From Anaerolineae bacterium (lineage in GTDB: Bacteria > Chloroflexota > Anaerolineae > J036 > Brachytrichaceae), in contig CANJQH010000021.1 in assembly GCA_947476335.1 (NCBI GenBank), positions 1-44,078 on the forward strand: DNA of 44,078 nt, written 5' to 3'. Each line of letters opens with the position of its first letter. Position 1 is the stretch's first letter. The notes under the pieces are model-generated. The model ran no database searches. It worked only from the letters and a program-made list of their open reading frames with translations, and was not told the origin of the DNA. The position numbers were made by a program, and so were the translations under genes. This document shows positions 31,157-39,831 of this stretch, one piece after another.

Positions 31157-32058
31157 ACGTGCCTCCGTGCACCGGCTGCGCATGCGGCGATGATTGCAGA
31201 CAGGCTGTCGCTTGCCGCGTCCTGCTCGCGTTCGCCGGCGGTCTGTGCTCCGTAGCGGATGCGTTCGAACAGCTCGGTGAGCTGATGTACGGCGCTGCGC
31301 GGCAGGCCGGATTGCACGAGGCTTTCTTCGAATTCGCTCGGTGTGGCCGAATCGGCGCGCTGGATGTGTCGCTCTCGTTGCACGGTTTCGCACATGCTGC
31401 GGTAGCAGCGCTGGATCGTCTCTTCGAGGTTGTCGCCGGCGTGTAGCGCGTCGAGCGCCTGCTGTGCATCATCGGCGAGCTGATTAAGCGCCGTCGGTGG
31501 AGTGTTGCGCTTGCGCATGAATGCGACGGCGACGCCGATTGCCGTCAATGCCAGCAGCAGCGCAATGATGATTGTGGCCGCTGTGACTGTGTCTTCGCTG
31601 GTCGTGTCTTTGAATTCCGCCTCCGGCTGGGGTGTGGCCTGTTTACCCGCTGGCGCCTGTTCGCTGGCTTGCATCAGCGGCGGCAGGTCGGGTGAGGCGA
31701 CGTTCAGTCGCTGCAGGCCCTGCAGCAGCAGCGTCAGCAGTACGACGGCGGCGATGTGGCCGATCAGGCGGCGGCGGCCTTCTTTTGTGAGGAGGGAAAT
31801 GACGACATAGATTGGGACGGCGATCAGCATCAGCGCCAGCATGATGCGCAGTAGCAGCACGATTGTGATTCCGCCGCTCAATTCAGGCATGGCTCCCATG
31901 TGCATTGTGCTGCGCTGCAACGAGAAGGGTGTGCCTTCGGCCAGCTGCACACCCGGCGCAAACATGGCCAGCATCGCGAGCAGCACGAGGGCGGCGATTA
32001 ACAGGATCACCGTGCTGCGTTTTGTTGTGAAGGCAGATTGGGAGTTTTCGTGGTTCAT
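31153..32058 (-). CDS. DUF4129-domain membrane protein
   Basis: A 301-residue protein with several membrane helices (VILLIAALVLLAMLAMFAPG; LLRIMLALMLIAVPIYVVISLL; AAVVLLTLLLQGL; IIIALLLALTAIGVAVAFM) and a C-terminal DUF4129 domain: IQRCYRSMCETVQRERHIQRADSATPSEFEESLVQSGLP and HQLTELFERIRYG. DUF4129 proteins accompany MoxR and DUF58 proteins in a conserved, poorly understood membrane system. It is the first gene of the operon; F1 copy 4 lies 70 bases upstream. Confidence 0.85.
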   Translation of the reverse strand: MNHENSQSAFTTKRSTVILLIAALVLLAMLAMFAPGVQLAEGTPFSLQRSTMHMGAMPELSGGITIVLLLRIMLALMLIAVPIYVVISLLTKEGRRRLIGHIAAVVLLTLLLQGLQRLNVASPDLPPLMQASEQAPAGKQATPQPEAEFKDTTSEDTVTAATIIIALLLALTAIGVAVAFMRKRNTPPTALNQLADDAQQALDALHAGDNLEETIQRCYRSMCETVQRERHIQRADSATPSEFEESLVQSGLPRSAVHQLTELFERIRYGAQTAGEREQDAASDSLSAIIAACAAGARRHV

Positions 32059-32120
32059 GACGGCGCCGGCATTTTGCGTGCGGCGTAATCATACGTGCGG
32101 AGGAGAGGACGGAGGACGCG

Positions 32121-32247
32121 GATTTTTTGTAACCACTCAGTCCCAAATCAGTATTTCCCGCGAAACATGCGATTCCTTCCCCTTCGGGGAAAGGAGTCGC
32201 ATGTTTCGCGTTGGAAAAATAGCTGGCCTGAGTAGGTACGATTTTTT
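32121..32247. mobile_element. F1 mini-element copy 4 with perfect 8-bp target duplication
   Basis: Body 32129-32239 (111 bp). GATTTTTT at 32121-32128 and 32240-32247 is the duplication. The inner stem differs from copies 2 and 3 at several positions (ACATGCGATTCCTT with AAGGAGTCGCATGT) but stays paired. Terminal ends are slightly diverged. Confidence 0.9.
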
Positions 32248-32295
32248 TATGTGTATAGATCCGCGTCCATCGCGCAAAAAAAGGTGCCCGTGGAA

Positions 32296-33621
32296 TTACA
32301 CGGTGAAGTGCTTGAACGTCGGCAGATAGTCGCGGTTCTTCTCGAACATTTCATTGACCATCGATTTAATTTCGGCCATCGAGCATACGGCGGCGGTGAG
32401 CGGATCATGCAGGATGGCGTGGAAGATCATGCGCGGATCGCCGGTCAGGCAGCCTTCGACGGTCATCTCTTCGATCATGGAGTTGACCTGATTGAGTGCA
32501 GCCAGCTGCGGCGGCAGGTTGCCGATGTGCACGGGGCGGAAGCCGTTGCGGTCGACGTAGACAGGCACTTCGACGCATGCATCCTGCGGCAGGTTGGTGA
32601 TCAGGCTGGTATTGCGCACGTTGCCGTTGAAGGAGAACGTGTCGCCGCCTTTGAGCGCGTTCAGGATGTAGGCGGCGTATTCATGGCCGCGCTTCAGGCT
32701 GATCGGCTCGTCCTTTGCCAGCCATTCCTTTGCCTCATCGCGCCAGGCGCCTTCGCGTTCCAGGTAGCGGCTGATGATGTAGGAATACTCACCGGGGTTC
32801 CAGTTTGTGCCGTGGAGGCAGTATTTCTCGATCAGGTCGGGGCGCTTGCGGAACCAGGCGTTGTATTCGCTGTTGTGGCCGCTCGATTCGGTGACATAGT
32901 GATCGAGGTGCAGGAACATTTCGTTGCGCACGAGTTCCTTCTGATAAATTTCAGGCTTGTTCACTGCCTCGCGGATCAGCGGAATGGCGTCCTTGTGATT
33001 CCAGTCGTATTTGAGGAACCATGCCTGGTGGTTGATGCCGGCGCAGGTGTAGGTGATCTCGTTCATCGGCGCGCCGATCCACTCGGCGAGCATTTCAGCG
33101 GTGCCCTGCACGCTGTGGCACAGTCCGACGAGGGGGATGGTGCTGCTGCGTTGCATGGCGCGGCATAGCAGCACCATGGGGTTGGTGTAGTTGAGCATCA
33201 CCGCGTTCGGGCAGTACTTTTCCATGTCCTTGATGATGTCGATCATCACCGGGATGGTGCGCAGAGCGCGGAAGATGCCGCTCGGGCCGCGTGTGTCACC
33301 GATGTTGGTGTCTACGCCATATTTTTTTGGAATCTCGATGTCGTGGCGCCAGATGTGGACACCGTTTGCCAGGATGGTCACCACCACTGCATCGGCATCT
33401 TTGAGCGCCTCGGCGCGGTCGCGCGTGGCTTCCAGCTTCGCCGGGTAGTTGCCCATCTCGATGATGCGCTTGGAAGCGGCGTAAGCAAAATCGAGTCGCT
33501 CCTGATCGATGTCCATCAGCGTGATGGTGGCATCCTGCAACAGCGGAAACGTCAGTAGATCGCGAACGAGGCCGCGCGTAAAGCCCAGGCTTCCCGCGCC
33601 GATGAAGGTGATTTTGGTCAT
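32296..33621 (-). CDS. GH4 family alpha-galactosidase/alpha-glucosidase
   Basis: A 441-residue NAD- and Mn-dependent glycosidase of family GH4, using a redox-elimination mechanism. The Rossmann start is [15 protein letters not shown], followed by [30 protein letters not shown] (metal ligand Cys near 169 and following His) and [12 protein letters not shown] (His ligand). The CHSVQ motif and size fit the MelA-like (alpha-galactosidase) or AglA-like branch. It acts on alpha-galactosides or similar sugars in the cytoplasm. It stands alone, with word-repeats upstream; its partner transporter is not in the window. Confidence 0.93.
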   Translation of the reverse strand: MTKITFIGAGSLGFTRGLVRDLLTFPLLQDATITLMDIDQERLDFAYAASKRIIEMGNYPAKLEATRDRAEALKDADAVVVTILANGVHIWRHDIEIPKKYGVDTNIGDTRGPSGIFRALRTIPVMIDIIKDMEKYCPNAVMLNYTNPMVLLCRAMQRSSTIPLVGLCHSVQGTAEMLAEWIGAPMNEITYTCAGINHQAWFLKYDWNHKDAIPLIREAVNKPEIYQKELVRNEMFLHLDHYVTESSGHNSEYNAWFRKRPDLIEKYCLHGTNWNPGEYSYIISRYLEREGAWRDEAKEWLAKDEPISLKRGHEYAAYILNALKGGDTFSFNGNVRNTSLITNLPQDACVEVPVYVDRNGFRPVHIGNLPPQLAALNQVNSMIEEMTVEGCLTGDPRMIFHAILHDPLTAAVCSMAEIKSMVNEMFEKNRDYLPTFKHFTV

Positions 33622-33625
33622 TGTT

Positions 33626-33706
33626 GTGGGGAGTATAGGCGTCGACAGTGAATCTGTGTTTGGAGGGTAGAGAGGGGATAGTGATCGTGGATGTCTTACT
33701 CCCCAC
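33626..33706. repeat. Inverted repeat in the GH4 upstream region
   Basis: GTGGGGAGTA (33626-33635) and TACTCCCCAC (33697-33706) are perfect complements separated by 61 bases. It is one of the word-repeat pairs found at several gene borders. Confidence 0.5.
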
Positions 33707-33722
33707 TGTGACCCACAGCCCT

Positions 33723-34079
33723 AAGTAGTTCGTCCAAGCAAAACTTGTGAGCGTCTGCCCTGTGTGAACCTTGCCTACAACCCACATTGCGCCCACATGG
33801 CGCCCACATGGCGCCTACATTGCGCCCACATGGCGCTTTCATTGCGCTTTCATTGCGCTCACATTGCGATGCAGCAATTTCCCACGGGTGCGGTTGTGCA
33901 TCCCAGACTGATAGTCTGGGCTAGGACTGCGTCGCGCCTTTGGCGCTTTTTCAGCCTTGAAAGGGCGTACTTCGATTCAGCCAGGGTTTGTGCGGAAGGC
34001 GTGGCCCTGGCAACGGCGTGGCGCCGATATCAGGATGTTGAGTGGGGACCCGCAAGTTTTGCCTGGACGCACTACTACT
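33723..34079. mobile_element. Candidate mini-element F3 with about 25-bp inverted ends
   Basis: AAGTAGTTCGTCCAAGCAAA (from 33723) pairs with the reverse complement of the right end (34053-34079), about four mismatches in 28 bases. In between are an 11-bp tandem array and a perfect hairpin CCCAGACT/AGTCTGGG (33903-33921). There is no credible gene. The stop codon of the FecR-like gene lies inside its right end. No flanking duplication was found, so classification as mobile is tentative. Confidence 0.5.
33781..33868. repeat. Eight 11-bp tandem repeats (CCCACATTGCG type)
   Basis: The units CCCACATTGCG, CCCACATGGCG (three copies), CCTACATTGCG, CTTTCATTGCG (two) and CTCACATTGCG follow each other without spacers. 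An 11-base period is close to one DNA helical turn, so one face repeats a pattern. There are no spacers, hence not a CRISPR. Confidence 0.88.
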
Positions 34080-35340
34080 CCTCCAGCAGTTCCACGGAAT
34101 CCACTCGTGTGCGCAGGGCGTGTCCTTCGGCATAGATCGTGATGGACTTTACGGTACGCGGTTGTCCGAGCTGTTGGAGCAAATTTTCGGTTTCGTATAC
34201 CTGTTGCATGCCGAGTGGTTTGGCGATGTGGTTGCCGCGGAAATTTGAGCGCACATAATCGGGCAGCTTTACCACGGAGGGATCACCTTTGGCATAGAAG
34301 CCCTGCAGCCAGAAGTCGTCGCGGCCATCCTTCGTCGTGTAGTCGATGCGCACCATGAGGGGGCACTCGGTGCCTTCGCTGCCGCATACTTCGAGCTGCT
34401 GCTCGAGGATGGCAAATACGATGCGCAGTCGCATATCTTTGCTTTGTTGTACGCTTTGATTGATCTGCTGCGTGAGCGAGGTGCGGCCCCAGCCGATGTT
34501 GTCTCCGGAGCGTTCGAAGAGCAATGTGCCGTTTGTGCTGTTGTTGGTCGTGGTTTGATTGATGCGGCTGGCGGTGCCGCGCACGGCGTCGGATGCGTTG
34601 ACTTCGGCTTTGAACTGCCAGTCGGTCAGCAGGCTGGTGTGGAAGAAGCCGTTGCGCACCAGTTCGGTCGGTGCTGTGGGCTGGATGAGCACTTTGCCTG
34701 TCGTTGTGAGCATGGCGCTTTGATCGCGCAGCAGGGTTGCGGCCGGTGCGCCGCTTGCAGTGGCCAGACGCGCTGCACCCTGGTGTACGCGCACGTGCAT
34801 CGCGCCGTCGACCATTTCGATGCTGTACTGGCCTGCTTCATCGATGCGCATCGTGCCAGTGGCGCCTTCGATCTGCAATACAAAGGCGCGGTTGGCCGGG
34901 GGATCTGCCAGCAGGTCGATGCGCCCGGTGCTCAGCACAAGTGTGAGTTCGTCGTGCGTATTCGACAGCAGAAAGCGCGGCACGCGGGCACGTTTGATGG
35001 TTGCCTGCGCGTTTGAATAAAGTTGAACATGAATGTAGGGCGCGGTGGTTGCGTTTGGAGCGAAGGTGAGCAGGCCCACCGAGCGGTCACCGGCGACGAC
35101 GGTGTGCTCTTCCTTGAACTCACGCCCGGCGAGGTCGACCACGCGTGCTTCTTTAATGGATTCGGCGGGCGAATATGAGGTGAGAATCCCGGACTGCAGG
35201 CTGAGGCGCATGTAGGCAGCGTTGGTGGCATTGTTGACGTAGCCGAGGATGCTGGCGGGGACGCCGACGGCCAGCGCGACGCAGGTGAACAACGCCGCGA
35301 AAAGCACGGTCCAGGCGGTGCGTTCGGGTGAAGCTCTCAT
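34075..35340 (-). CDS. Membrane-anchored protein with FecR-like domain
   Basis: A 421-residue protein with an N-terminal hydrophobic helix (TVLFAALFTCVALAVGVPASILGYV), probably a membrane anchor, and an exterior part. The middle part (LTLVLSTGRIDLLADPPANRAFVLQIEGATGTMRIDEAGQYSIEMVDGAMHVRVHQGAARLATASG) has the strand pattern of FecR-like domains, which sense or bind ligands at the envelope. The C-terminal half looks beta-rich (jelly-roll-like, ending IYAEGHALRTRVDSVELLEE). No sigma factor or TonB partner is nearby. The stop codon lies in the F3 right end. Function unknown. Confidence 0.72.
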   Translation of the reverse strand: MRASPERTAWTVLFAALFTCVALAVGVPASILGYVNNATNAAYMRLSLQSGILTSYSPAESIKEARVVDLAGREFKEEHTVVAGDRSVGLLTFAPNATTAPYIHVQLYSNAQATIKRARVPRFLLSNTHDELTLVLSTGRIDLLADPPANRAFVLQIEGATGTMRIDEAGQYSIEMVDGAMHVRVHQGAARLATASGAPAATLLRDQSAMLTTTGKVLIQPTAPTELVRNGFFHTSLLTDWQFKAEVNASDAVRGTASRINQTTTNNSTNGTLLFERSGDNIGWGRTSLTQQINQSVQQSKDMRLRIVFAILEQQLEVCGSEGTECPLMVRIDYTTKDGRDDFWLQGFYAKGDPSVVKLPDYVRSNFRGNHIAKPLGMQQVYETENLLQQLGQPRTVKSITIYAEGHALRTRVDSVELLEE

Positions 35341-35422
35341 AGCGCGCGGTACAGTCGATGGAATGGCTGCTTTGCTGCCGCGCCTGATTTACAGGTGCGG
35401 CAGCGAAGATGAACTCTAGCGG

Positions 35423-36919
35423 CTACCAGCTGGTTTTGCCGCCCCATTTCCATGCATTCGACCGACTGTTGCCGTCCGCCAGGCCGATCTGTTCGGCAGC
35501 ATGCTTGGCGTGTTTATGCGCGATCAGCGTCGCGGCCGCCGCAGCGATGTGCGCATGATGGGTTTGTTCTTCCTGCATTTCGAAGCGGTCCTCGACGAAG
35601 CGCGTATCGAACTGGCCTGCCTGGAAGCGTGTCGACTGGATGAGCTGCTGGTGGAACGGGATGTTCGTCTTGACGCCCATGATGCGAATTTCGCCGAGTG
35701 CGCGCCGCAGTCGCATCAGCGCTTCACCGCGTGTGTCGCCCCAGCAGATCAGCTTGGCGATCATCGAGTCGTAGTAAGGCGTAATTTCGAAGCCTTCGTA
35801 GACGCCGCTCTCGATGCGGATGCCGGGGCCGGTGGGGAAGTGGATGTGGCTGACGACGCCGGTGCTGGGCATGAAATTTTGGAACGGGTCTTCGGCATTG
35901 ATGCGGCACTCGATCGCCCAGCCGGTCTGTTTGATGTCTTCCTGCGTGTAGCGCAGTTTGCGGCCGCGGGCGATGCGAATTTGTTCCTTGACGATGTCGA
36001 CGCCGGTCACGCGCTCGGTGATGGGGTGTTCCACCTGCAGGCGCGTGTTCATTTCCATGAAGTAGTAGTTGCCCTGCTTGTCGAGCAGGCATTCGATGGT
36101 GCCGGCGTTGAAGTAATTCACGGCCTGCGCCGCCTTCACCGCCATGTCGCCCATGCGCGCGCGTAATTCGGGATCGAGTGCGACGGACGGGCTTTCCTCG
36201 ACGAGCTTCTGGCGGCGGCGCTGCAGGCTGCATTCGCGCTCGCCGAGGTGGATGATGTTGCCGTAATGGTCGCCGAGCAGTTGGAATTCGATGTGCCGGG
36301 CGGCTTCAACGAGGCGCTCGAGATAGACGCGGCCGTCGCCGAAGGAGCTTTCGGCCTCGCGGCGCGCAGCAGCCAGCAGGCTGGGCATGCTCTCGATGTC
36401 GCGCACTTCGCGCTGACCTTTGCCGCCGCCGCCGGCGCTGGCTTTGATCAGCATCGGGAATCCGATCGACGGTGCGATGGCGAGCAGCTCCTCGTCGCTC
36501 AGGTCTGCCACGCCTTCGGTTCCTGGAATGACGGCGACGCCGTTTTTGATGACGGTGGCGCGGGCGACGGCTTTGTCTCCCATCGCTGCGATGGCGCTGG
36601 GTGACGGGCCGATGAATACGATATTTTCATCGGCGCACGCCTGTGCAAAGTCCTCGCGTTCAGCGAGGAATCCGTAGCCGGGATGAATTGCGTCTGTGCC
36701 GGTGCGTCGGGCAATGTCGATGATTTTGTCGACGCGCAGATACGACTCGCGTGAGGGTGCCGGACCGATGCAATACGCCTCGTCGGCGTAGCGCACGTGG
36801 AGCGCGTTGCGATCCACTTCGGAGAACACGGCCACTGTTTCAATGCCCAGTTCCTGGCACGCACGGATGATACGAACTGCGATTTCGCCTCGATTGGCAA
36901 TGAGGATCTTTTTGAACAT
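35423..36919 (-). CDS. accC: Biotin carboxylase subunit of acetyl-CoA carboxylase
   Basis: A 498-residue ATP-grasp biotin carboxylase. Landmarks: ANRGEIAVRIIRACQELG at the start, IHPGYGFLAE, the glycine-rich loop ASAGGGGKGQRE, LGERECSLQRRRQKLVEE, and METNTRLQ-type FMEMNTRLQVEHPITE. Catalyses carboxylation of biotin on AccB, the first step of fatty acid synthesis. The glycine loop ends GQR where most relatives have GMR. The C-terminus is extended by about 50 residues (EEQTHHAHIAAAAATLIAHK...), a helix-rich tail not found in E. coli AccC. The biotin carrier gene is not adjacent; other acyl-CoA carboxylases use the same subunit type. Confidence 0.93.
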   Translation of the reverse strand: MFKKILIANRGEIAVRIIRACQELGIETVAVFSEVDRNALHVRYADEAYCIGPAPSRESYLRVDKIIDIARRTGTDAIHPGYGFLAEREDFAQACADENIVFIGPSPSAIAAMGDKAVARATVIKNGVAVIPGTEGVADLSDEELLAIAPSIGFPMLIKASAGGGGKGQREVRDIESMPSLLAAARREAESSFGDGRVYLERLVEAARHIEFQLLGDHYGNIIHLGERECSLQRRRQKLVEESPSVALDPELRARMGDMAVKAAQAVNYFNAGTIECLLDKQGNYYFMEMNTRLQVEHPITERVTGVDIVKEQIRIARGRKLRYTQEDIKQTGWAIECRINAEDPFQNFMPSTGVVSHIHFPTGPGIRIESGVYEGFEITPYYDSMIAKLICWGDTRGEALMRLRRALGEIRIMGVKTNIPFHQQLIQSTRFQAGQFDTRFVEDRFEMQEEQTHHAHIAAAAATLIAHKHAKHAAEQIGLADGNSRSNAWKWGGKTSW

Positions 36920-36949
36920 GGTTTGCCGAGGTCGGAGTATAGCCGCGTG

Positions 36950-36985
36950 AAAAAAAAGAAACCCGGCTTTTGTGAAGCCGGGTTT
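36950..36985 (-). terminator. Rho-independent terminator after tRNA-Asn
   Basis: AAACCCGGCTT (36959-36969) and AAGCCGGGTTT (36975-36985) form eleven pairs. On the minus strand the stem is followed by a run of eight T (36950-36957), a classical terminator for the tRNA transcript just before the accC gene start. Confidence 0.9.
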
Positions 36986-36989
36986 CGCA

Positions 36990-37062
36990 CTCCTCGATCT
37001 GGACTCGAACCAGAAACCTACCGGTTAACAGCCGGTTGCTCTGCCAATTGAGCTATCGAGGA
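36990..37062 (-). tRNA. tRNA-Asn (anticodon GTT)
   Basis: A 73-base cloverleaf on the minus strand: acceptor TCCTCGA/TCGAGGA, D-stem GCTC/GAGC, anticodon stem ACCGG/CCGGT with loop CTGTTAA, T-arm TCTGG/CCAGA around TTCGAGT, discriminator G. CCA is not encoded. The terminator follows immediately. Confidence 0.95.
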
Positions 37063-37082
37063 ACACGCGCAGGAGTATACAC

Positions 37083-37124
37083 GATTTTAGATTTCAGATT
37101 TCAGATTTCAGATTTTAGATTTTA
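37083..37124. repeat. Six 7-bp tandem repeats (GATTTYA)
   Basis: GATTTTA, three copies of GATTTCA and two of GATTTTA run together upstream of the tRNA-Asn. The reverse complement of the same word (TGAAATC) follows at about 37145 and after the F1 insertion, so the array is one arm of an inverted repeat. Confidence 0.85.
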
Positions 37125-37145
37125 GATTGACTGCCGTCCAGATCT

Positions 37146-37222
37146 GAAATCTGGTAGCTACTCAGGCCCAAATCGGTGTTTCGCGTTGGAAAATTGGCTG
37201 GCCTGAGCAGTTACGAAATCTG
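37146..37222. mobile_element. F1 mini-element copy 5, short form, with 8-bp target duplication
   Basis: Body 37154-37214 (61 bp): ends GTAGCTACTCAGGCC and GGCCTGAGCAGTTAC, but no inner hairpin, only TTTCGCGTTGGAAAATTGG. GAAATCTG at 37146-37153 and 37215-37222 is the duplication. The short form shows that the inner hairpin is not needed for transposition. Confidence 0.9.
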
Positions 37223-37228
37223 AAATAG

Positions 37229-37324
37229 CTAAGTTCCTGTCCATAAGTTTTGTCCGGCAGATTCGCCTCCCCCGCTTTGCGGGGGAGGCGAATCTGCCGC
37301 CAGAACTTTTGGCGACTCACTTAG
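37229..37324. mobile_element. F2 mini-element copy 3
   Basis: A 96-base palindrome in the orientation opposite to copy 2: CTAAGTTCCTGTCC ... GGCGACTCACTTAG, with a perfect central stem of 19 pairs (GCAGATTCGCCTCCCCCGC). It directly follows the ALDH16-type gene, whose TAA stop (37321-37323) is inside its end. Confidence 0.88.
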
Positions 37325-39696
37325 GCGCCGTACGGTGCCCACACGTTTTTCACCTGGGTGGACTGGCGCAGCAGTTCGTGCTGCAGGGCGGCGTCGAACG
37401 GTGTGAAGCTGGTGGTGGTCGGCCCGATCCATGTGTGTTTGAGATTGTGTGCGGAGGCGCGTTCGATCATGGCGGCGCCCTCGGGCGTGCCGAAGTACCA
37501 GATCGCATCGACGTCGGCGTGTTCCGCCAGCGTCTTTGCCAGTTCGTCGCGGCCGCCTGTGATGATGTTCAACACACCGCCGGGCACGTCGCTGGTGTCG
37601 AGCACCTGGTAGAGATCGGTGGCCGACAGCGGGTGTTTTTCGGAGGGGATCAGCACTGCTGTGTTGCCCATGGCGAGGGCAGCCGCCGCCAGTGTGACGC
37701 AGCCGAGCAAGGGCGTGTGTTCGGGGCAGGCAATGCCGATGACGCCGATGGGTTCGTTGAAGGCGAGCGTGGCGTTGCGCATGGGCGTGCGATGCACCGC
37801 GCCGTCATATTTGTCCGCCCACGCTGCGAATGCAAACAAATGTTCGATCGACTGATCTACTTCGTGTTCGGCCTCGGCGGCGGCTGCGCCGGTTTGTGCT
37901 GTGATGCGGGTGGCGAATTCCGTGCGGCGTGCAGCCAGGTTTTCGGCGATGTAGTAGAGCACCTGCGCGCGGTTATGCGCGCTCGCTTCGCCCCAGCCGG
38001 CGGCGGCGCGCGCGGCCTCGACGGCGTTGCGGATGTCTTTGCGGCTGCCCGCGCCGACCTCGGCGATTACGGCGCCATTGGGTCCGTGCACAGCGCGGCT
38101 GTAGCCCGAATCCGGGCGCGCTTGCTTGCCGCCGATGTACAGCTTGGGGGTGCGGTCGATGGGGGAAGTGGGACGGCTGACCGTCGACGGCAGTCCGTCG
38201 TTGTCGGACATCGGCGGTCGGACGTCAGCGGTCTGAATTCGTCGCACGTATTCATACAGCCCCTCGCGCCCGCCTTCGCGGCCGAAGCCGGATTCGCGGT
38301 AACCGCCGAAACCGGAGGCAGCGTCGAACTGGTTTGTGCAGTTGATCCACACTACGCCGGCCTTGATTTTGCCGGCGACTTCGAGGGCCAGGTTAATGTC
38401 TTCGCTCCAGACGGACGCAGCGAGGCCGTAGCGGGTGTTATTTGCCAGCGCCAGAGCTTCGGCGGGTGTGCGGAAGGTCATTGCCGCGAGCACAGGGCCG
38501 AAGATTTCCTCTTGCGCGATGGTGGCGGTGGGGGTGACGTGGGTGAACAGCGTTGGTGGGAAGAAGTTGCCTTCAGATGGGCAGGGGGTGCTTGGCTGCC
38601 ATATCTGTGCGCCTTCGGCAACGCCGGTTGCGACGAGATCGCGGATTTTCTGCAGCTGACGGGGCGAAATGATTGCGCCGATGTCGATGGCTTTGTCGAG
38701 CGGGTCGCCGACGCGCAGCTTCTCCATACGCATGCGCAGCTTTTCGTAGAGCGTTTCGGCGACGTTTTCCTGCACGAGCAGGCGTGAACCGGCGCAGCAG
38801 ACCTGGCCCTGATTAAACCAAATTGCATCGACGACGCCTTCAACGACGCTGTCGAGGTCGGCATTGTCAAAAACGATGAAAGGTGACTTGCCGCCGAGTT
38901 CGAGTGAGAGTTTTTTGCCGCTGCCGGCGGTGAGCTCGCGGATGCGTTTGCCGACGATGGTCGAGCCGGTGAAGGCGATTTTGTCGACGCCGGCGTGTGT
39001 GACGATCTGTTCGCCGACGCGGCCGTCCCCGGTGACGATGTTGAGCACGCCGGGCGGCAGGCCGATTTCGGTGCAGATTTCGGCGAAGAGCAGGGCGGTC
39101 AGCGACGTCCATTCGGCGGGTTTGAGGACGACTGTATTGCCCATAGCCATGGCGGGGGCGACCTTCCATGCCAGCATAAGCAGGGGGAAGTTCCACGGGA
39201 TGATCTGCCCGACGACGCCGACGGGTTGATAGCCGGGCATTTCGGTCTCAAAAAGCTGTGCCCAGCCGGCGTGGTGATAAAAGTGGCGTGCGACGAGGGG
39301 GATGTCGATGTCGCGCGTTTCGCGGATGGGTTTGCCGTTGTCGAGTGTTTCGAGGACGGCGAACAGGCGCGCGTGCTTTTGAACCTGGCGGGCCAGCGCA
39401 TAGAGGAAGCGTGCGCGATCATGTGGGCGCAGGGCGGCCCAGGCAGGCTGTGCGGCGCGCGCGGCGGCGACGGCGGCGTCGACGTCAGCGGTGCTGGCCT
39501 GGGTGATGCGGGCAAGCGGCTTGCCTGTGGCCGGCTCAACGGTGTCGAAGAAGCGTGCGTCGTCCGGCTGTGTCCACGCGCCGTCGATGAACATACCGAA
39601 CGTGCGGCTGTGTGCGTCGAGCCAGGCATGTGCGGGTTTGGCGCTTTCGGGGGCTGGCCCGTAGTCGAGGGAGTCAAAAATTTCAGCGGTCTGCAT
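37321..39696 (-). CDS. ALDH16-type double-domain aldehyde dehydrogenase
   Basis: A 791-residue enzyme with two aldehyde dehydrogenase units. The first (to about 490) has the catalytic set: SLELGGKSPFIVFD (Glu) and NQGQVCCAGSRLLVQE (Cys), with PWNFPLLMLAWK as cofactor motif. The second (about 520-791) resembles an ALDH cofactor-binding half (EPIGVIGIACPEHTPLLG, GNTAVLIPSEKHPLSATDLYQVLDTSD) but ends KNVWAPYGA before any catalytic Cys. This architecture is known for bacterial and human ALDH16, so the C-terminus is native. It oxidises aldehydes with NAD+. The DeoC gene lies 135 bases upstream; oxidation of acetaldehyde or glyceraldehyde from deoxyribose cleavage is a likely role. The stop codon is inside an F2 element. 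Confidence 0.9.
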   Translation of the reverse strand: MQTAEIFDSLDYGPAPESAKPAHAWLDAHSRTFGMFIDGAWTQPDDARFFDTVEPATGKPLARITQASTADVDAAVAAARAAQPAWAALRPHDRARFLYALARQVQKHARLFAVLETLDNGKPIRETRDIDIPLVARHFYHHAGWAQLFETEMPGYQPVGVVGQIIPWNFPLLMLAWKVAPAMAMGNTVVLKPAEWTSLTALLFAEICTEIGLPPGVLNIVTGDGRVGEQIVTHAGVDKIAFTGSTIVGKRIRELTAGSGKKLSLELGGKSPFIVFDNADLDSVVEGVVDAIWFNQGQVCCAGSRLLVQENVAETLYEKLRMRMEKLRVGDPLDKAIDIGAIISPRQLQKIRDLVATGVAEGAQIWQPSTPCPSEGNFFPPTLFTHVTPTATIAQEEIFGPVLAAMTFRTPAEALALANNTRYGLAASVWSEDINLALEVAGKIKAGVVWINCTNQFDAASGFGGYRESGFGREGGREGLYEYVRRIQTADVRPPMSDNDGLPSTVSRPTSPIDRTPKLYIGGKQARPDSGYSRAVHGPNGAVIAEVGAGSRKDIRNAVEAARAAAGWGEASAHNRAQVLYYIAENLAARRTEFATRITAQTGAAAAEAEHEVDQSIEHLFAFAAWADKYDGAVHRTPMRNATLAFNEPIGVIGIACPEHTPLLGCVTLAAAALAMGNTAVLIPSEKHPLSATDLYQVLDTSDVPGGVLNIITGGRDELAKTLAEHADVDAIWYFGTPEGAAMIERASAHNLKHTWIGPTTTSFTPFDAALQHELLRQSTQVKNVWAPYGA

Positions 39697-39711
39697 GGCG
39701 CGGGGGATGAA

Positions 39712-39804
39712 AAGAACATGTAGCTACGCAGATCTTGGTTGAGATTTCTTGCGAAACACGTGTTTCGCGATGAAAAATAGTTTGACCTGAGTAGTCAAGA
39801 ATGA
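39712..39804. mobile_element. F1 mini-element copy 6, degraded
   Basis: Body 39720-39796 (77 bp), ends GTAGCTACGCAGATC and TTTGACCTGAGTAGTC, with a short inner palindrome GCGAAACACGTGTTTCGC. Flanks AAGAACAT and AAGAATGA match at 5 of 8 positions only, so this is the oldest copy. It lies between the DeoC and ALDH genes. Confidence 0.75.
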
Positions 39805-39831
39805 TTAGAAACCGGTTTTTATTACTTCACT

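Noticed and set aside
33600-33640. TATACT box close to the GH4 start as a leaderless promoter
   Set aside because: No matching -35 box at the right distance; one hexamer in a short region is not enough evidence.
33781-33868. CRISPR-like array
   Set aside because: The 11-bp units follow each other without spacers, and there are no cas genes.
33764-34135. Plus-strand frame through the 11-bp repeats (HCAHMA... translation)
   Set aside because: The repeat length is not a multiple of three, the product has no domain, and the region is best explained as non-coding repeats.
37309-38787. Long plus-strand open frame (492 codons) opposite the ALDH16-type gene
   Set aside because: It mirrors the coding strand of a clearly conserved enzyme; the translation has no family features. 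High-GC codon use keeps the antisense frame open.
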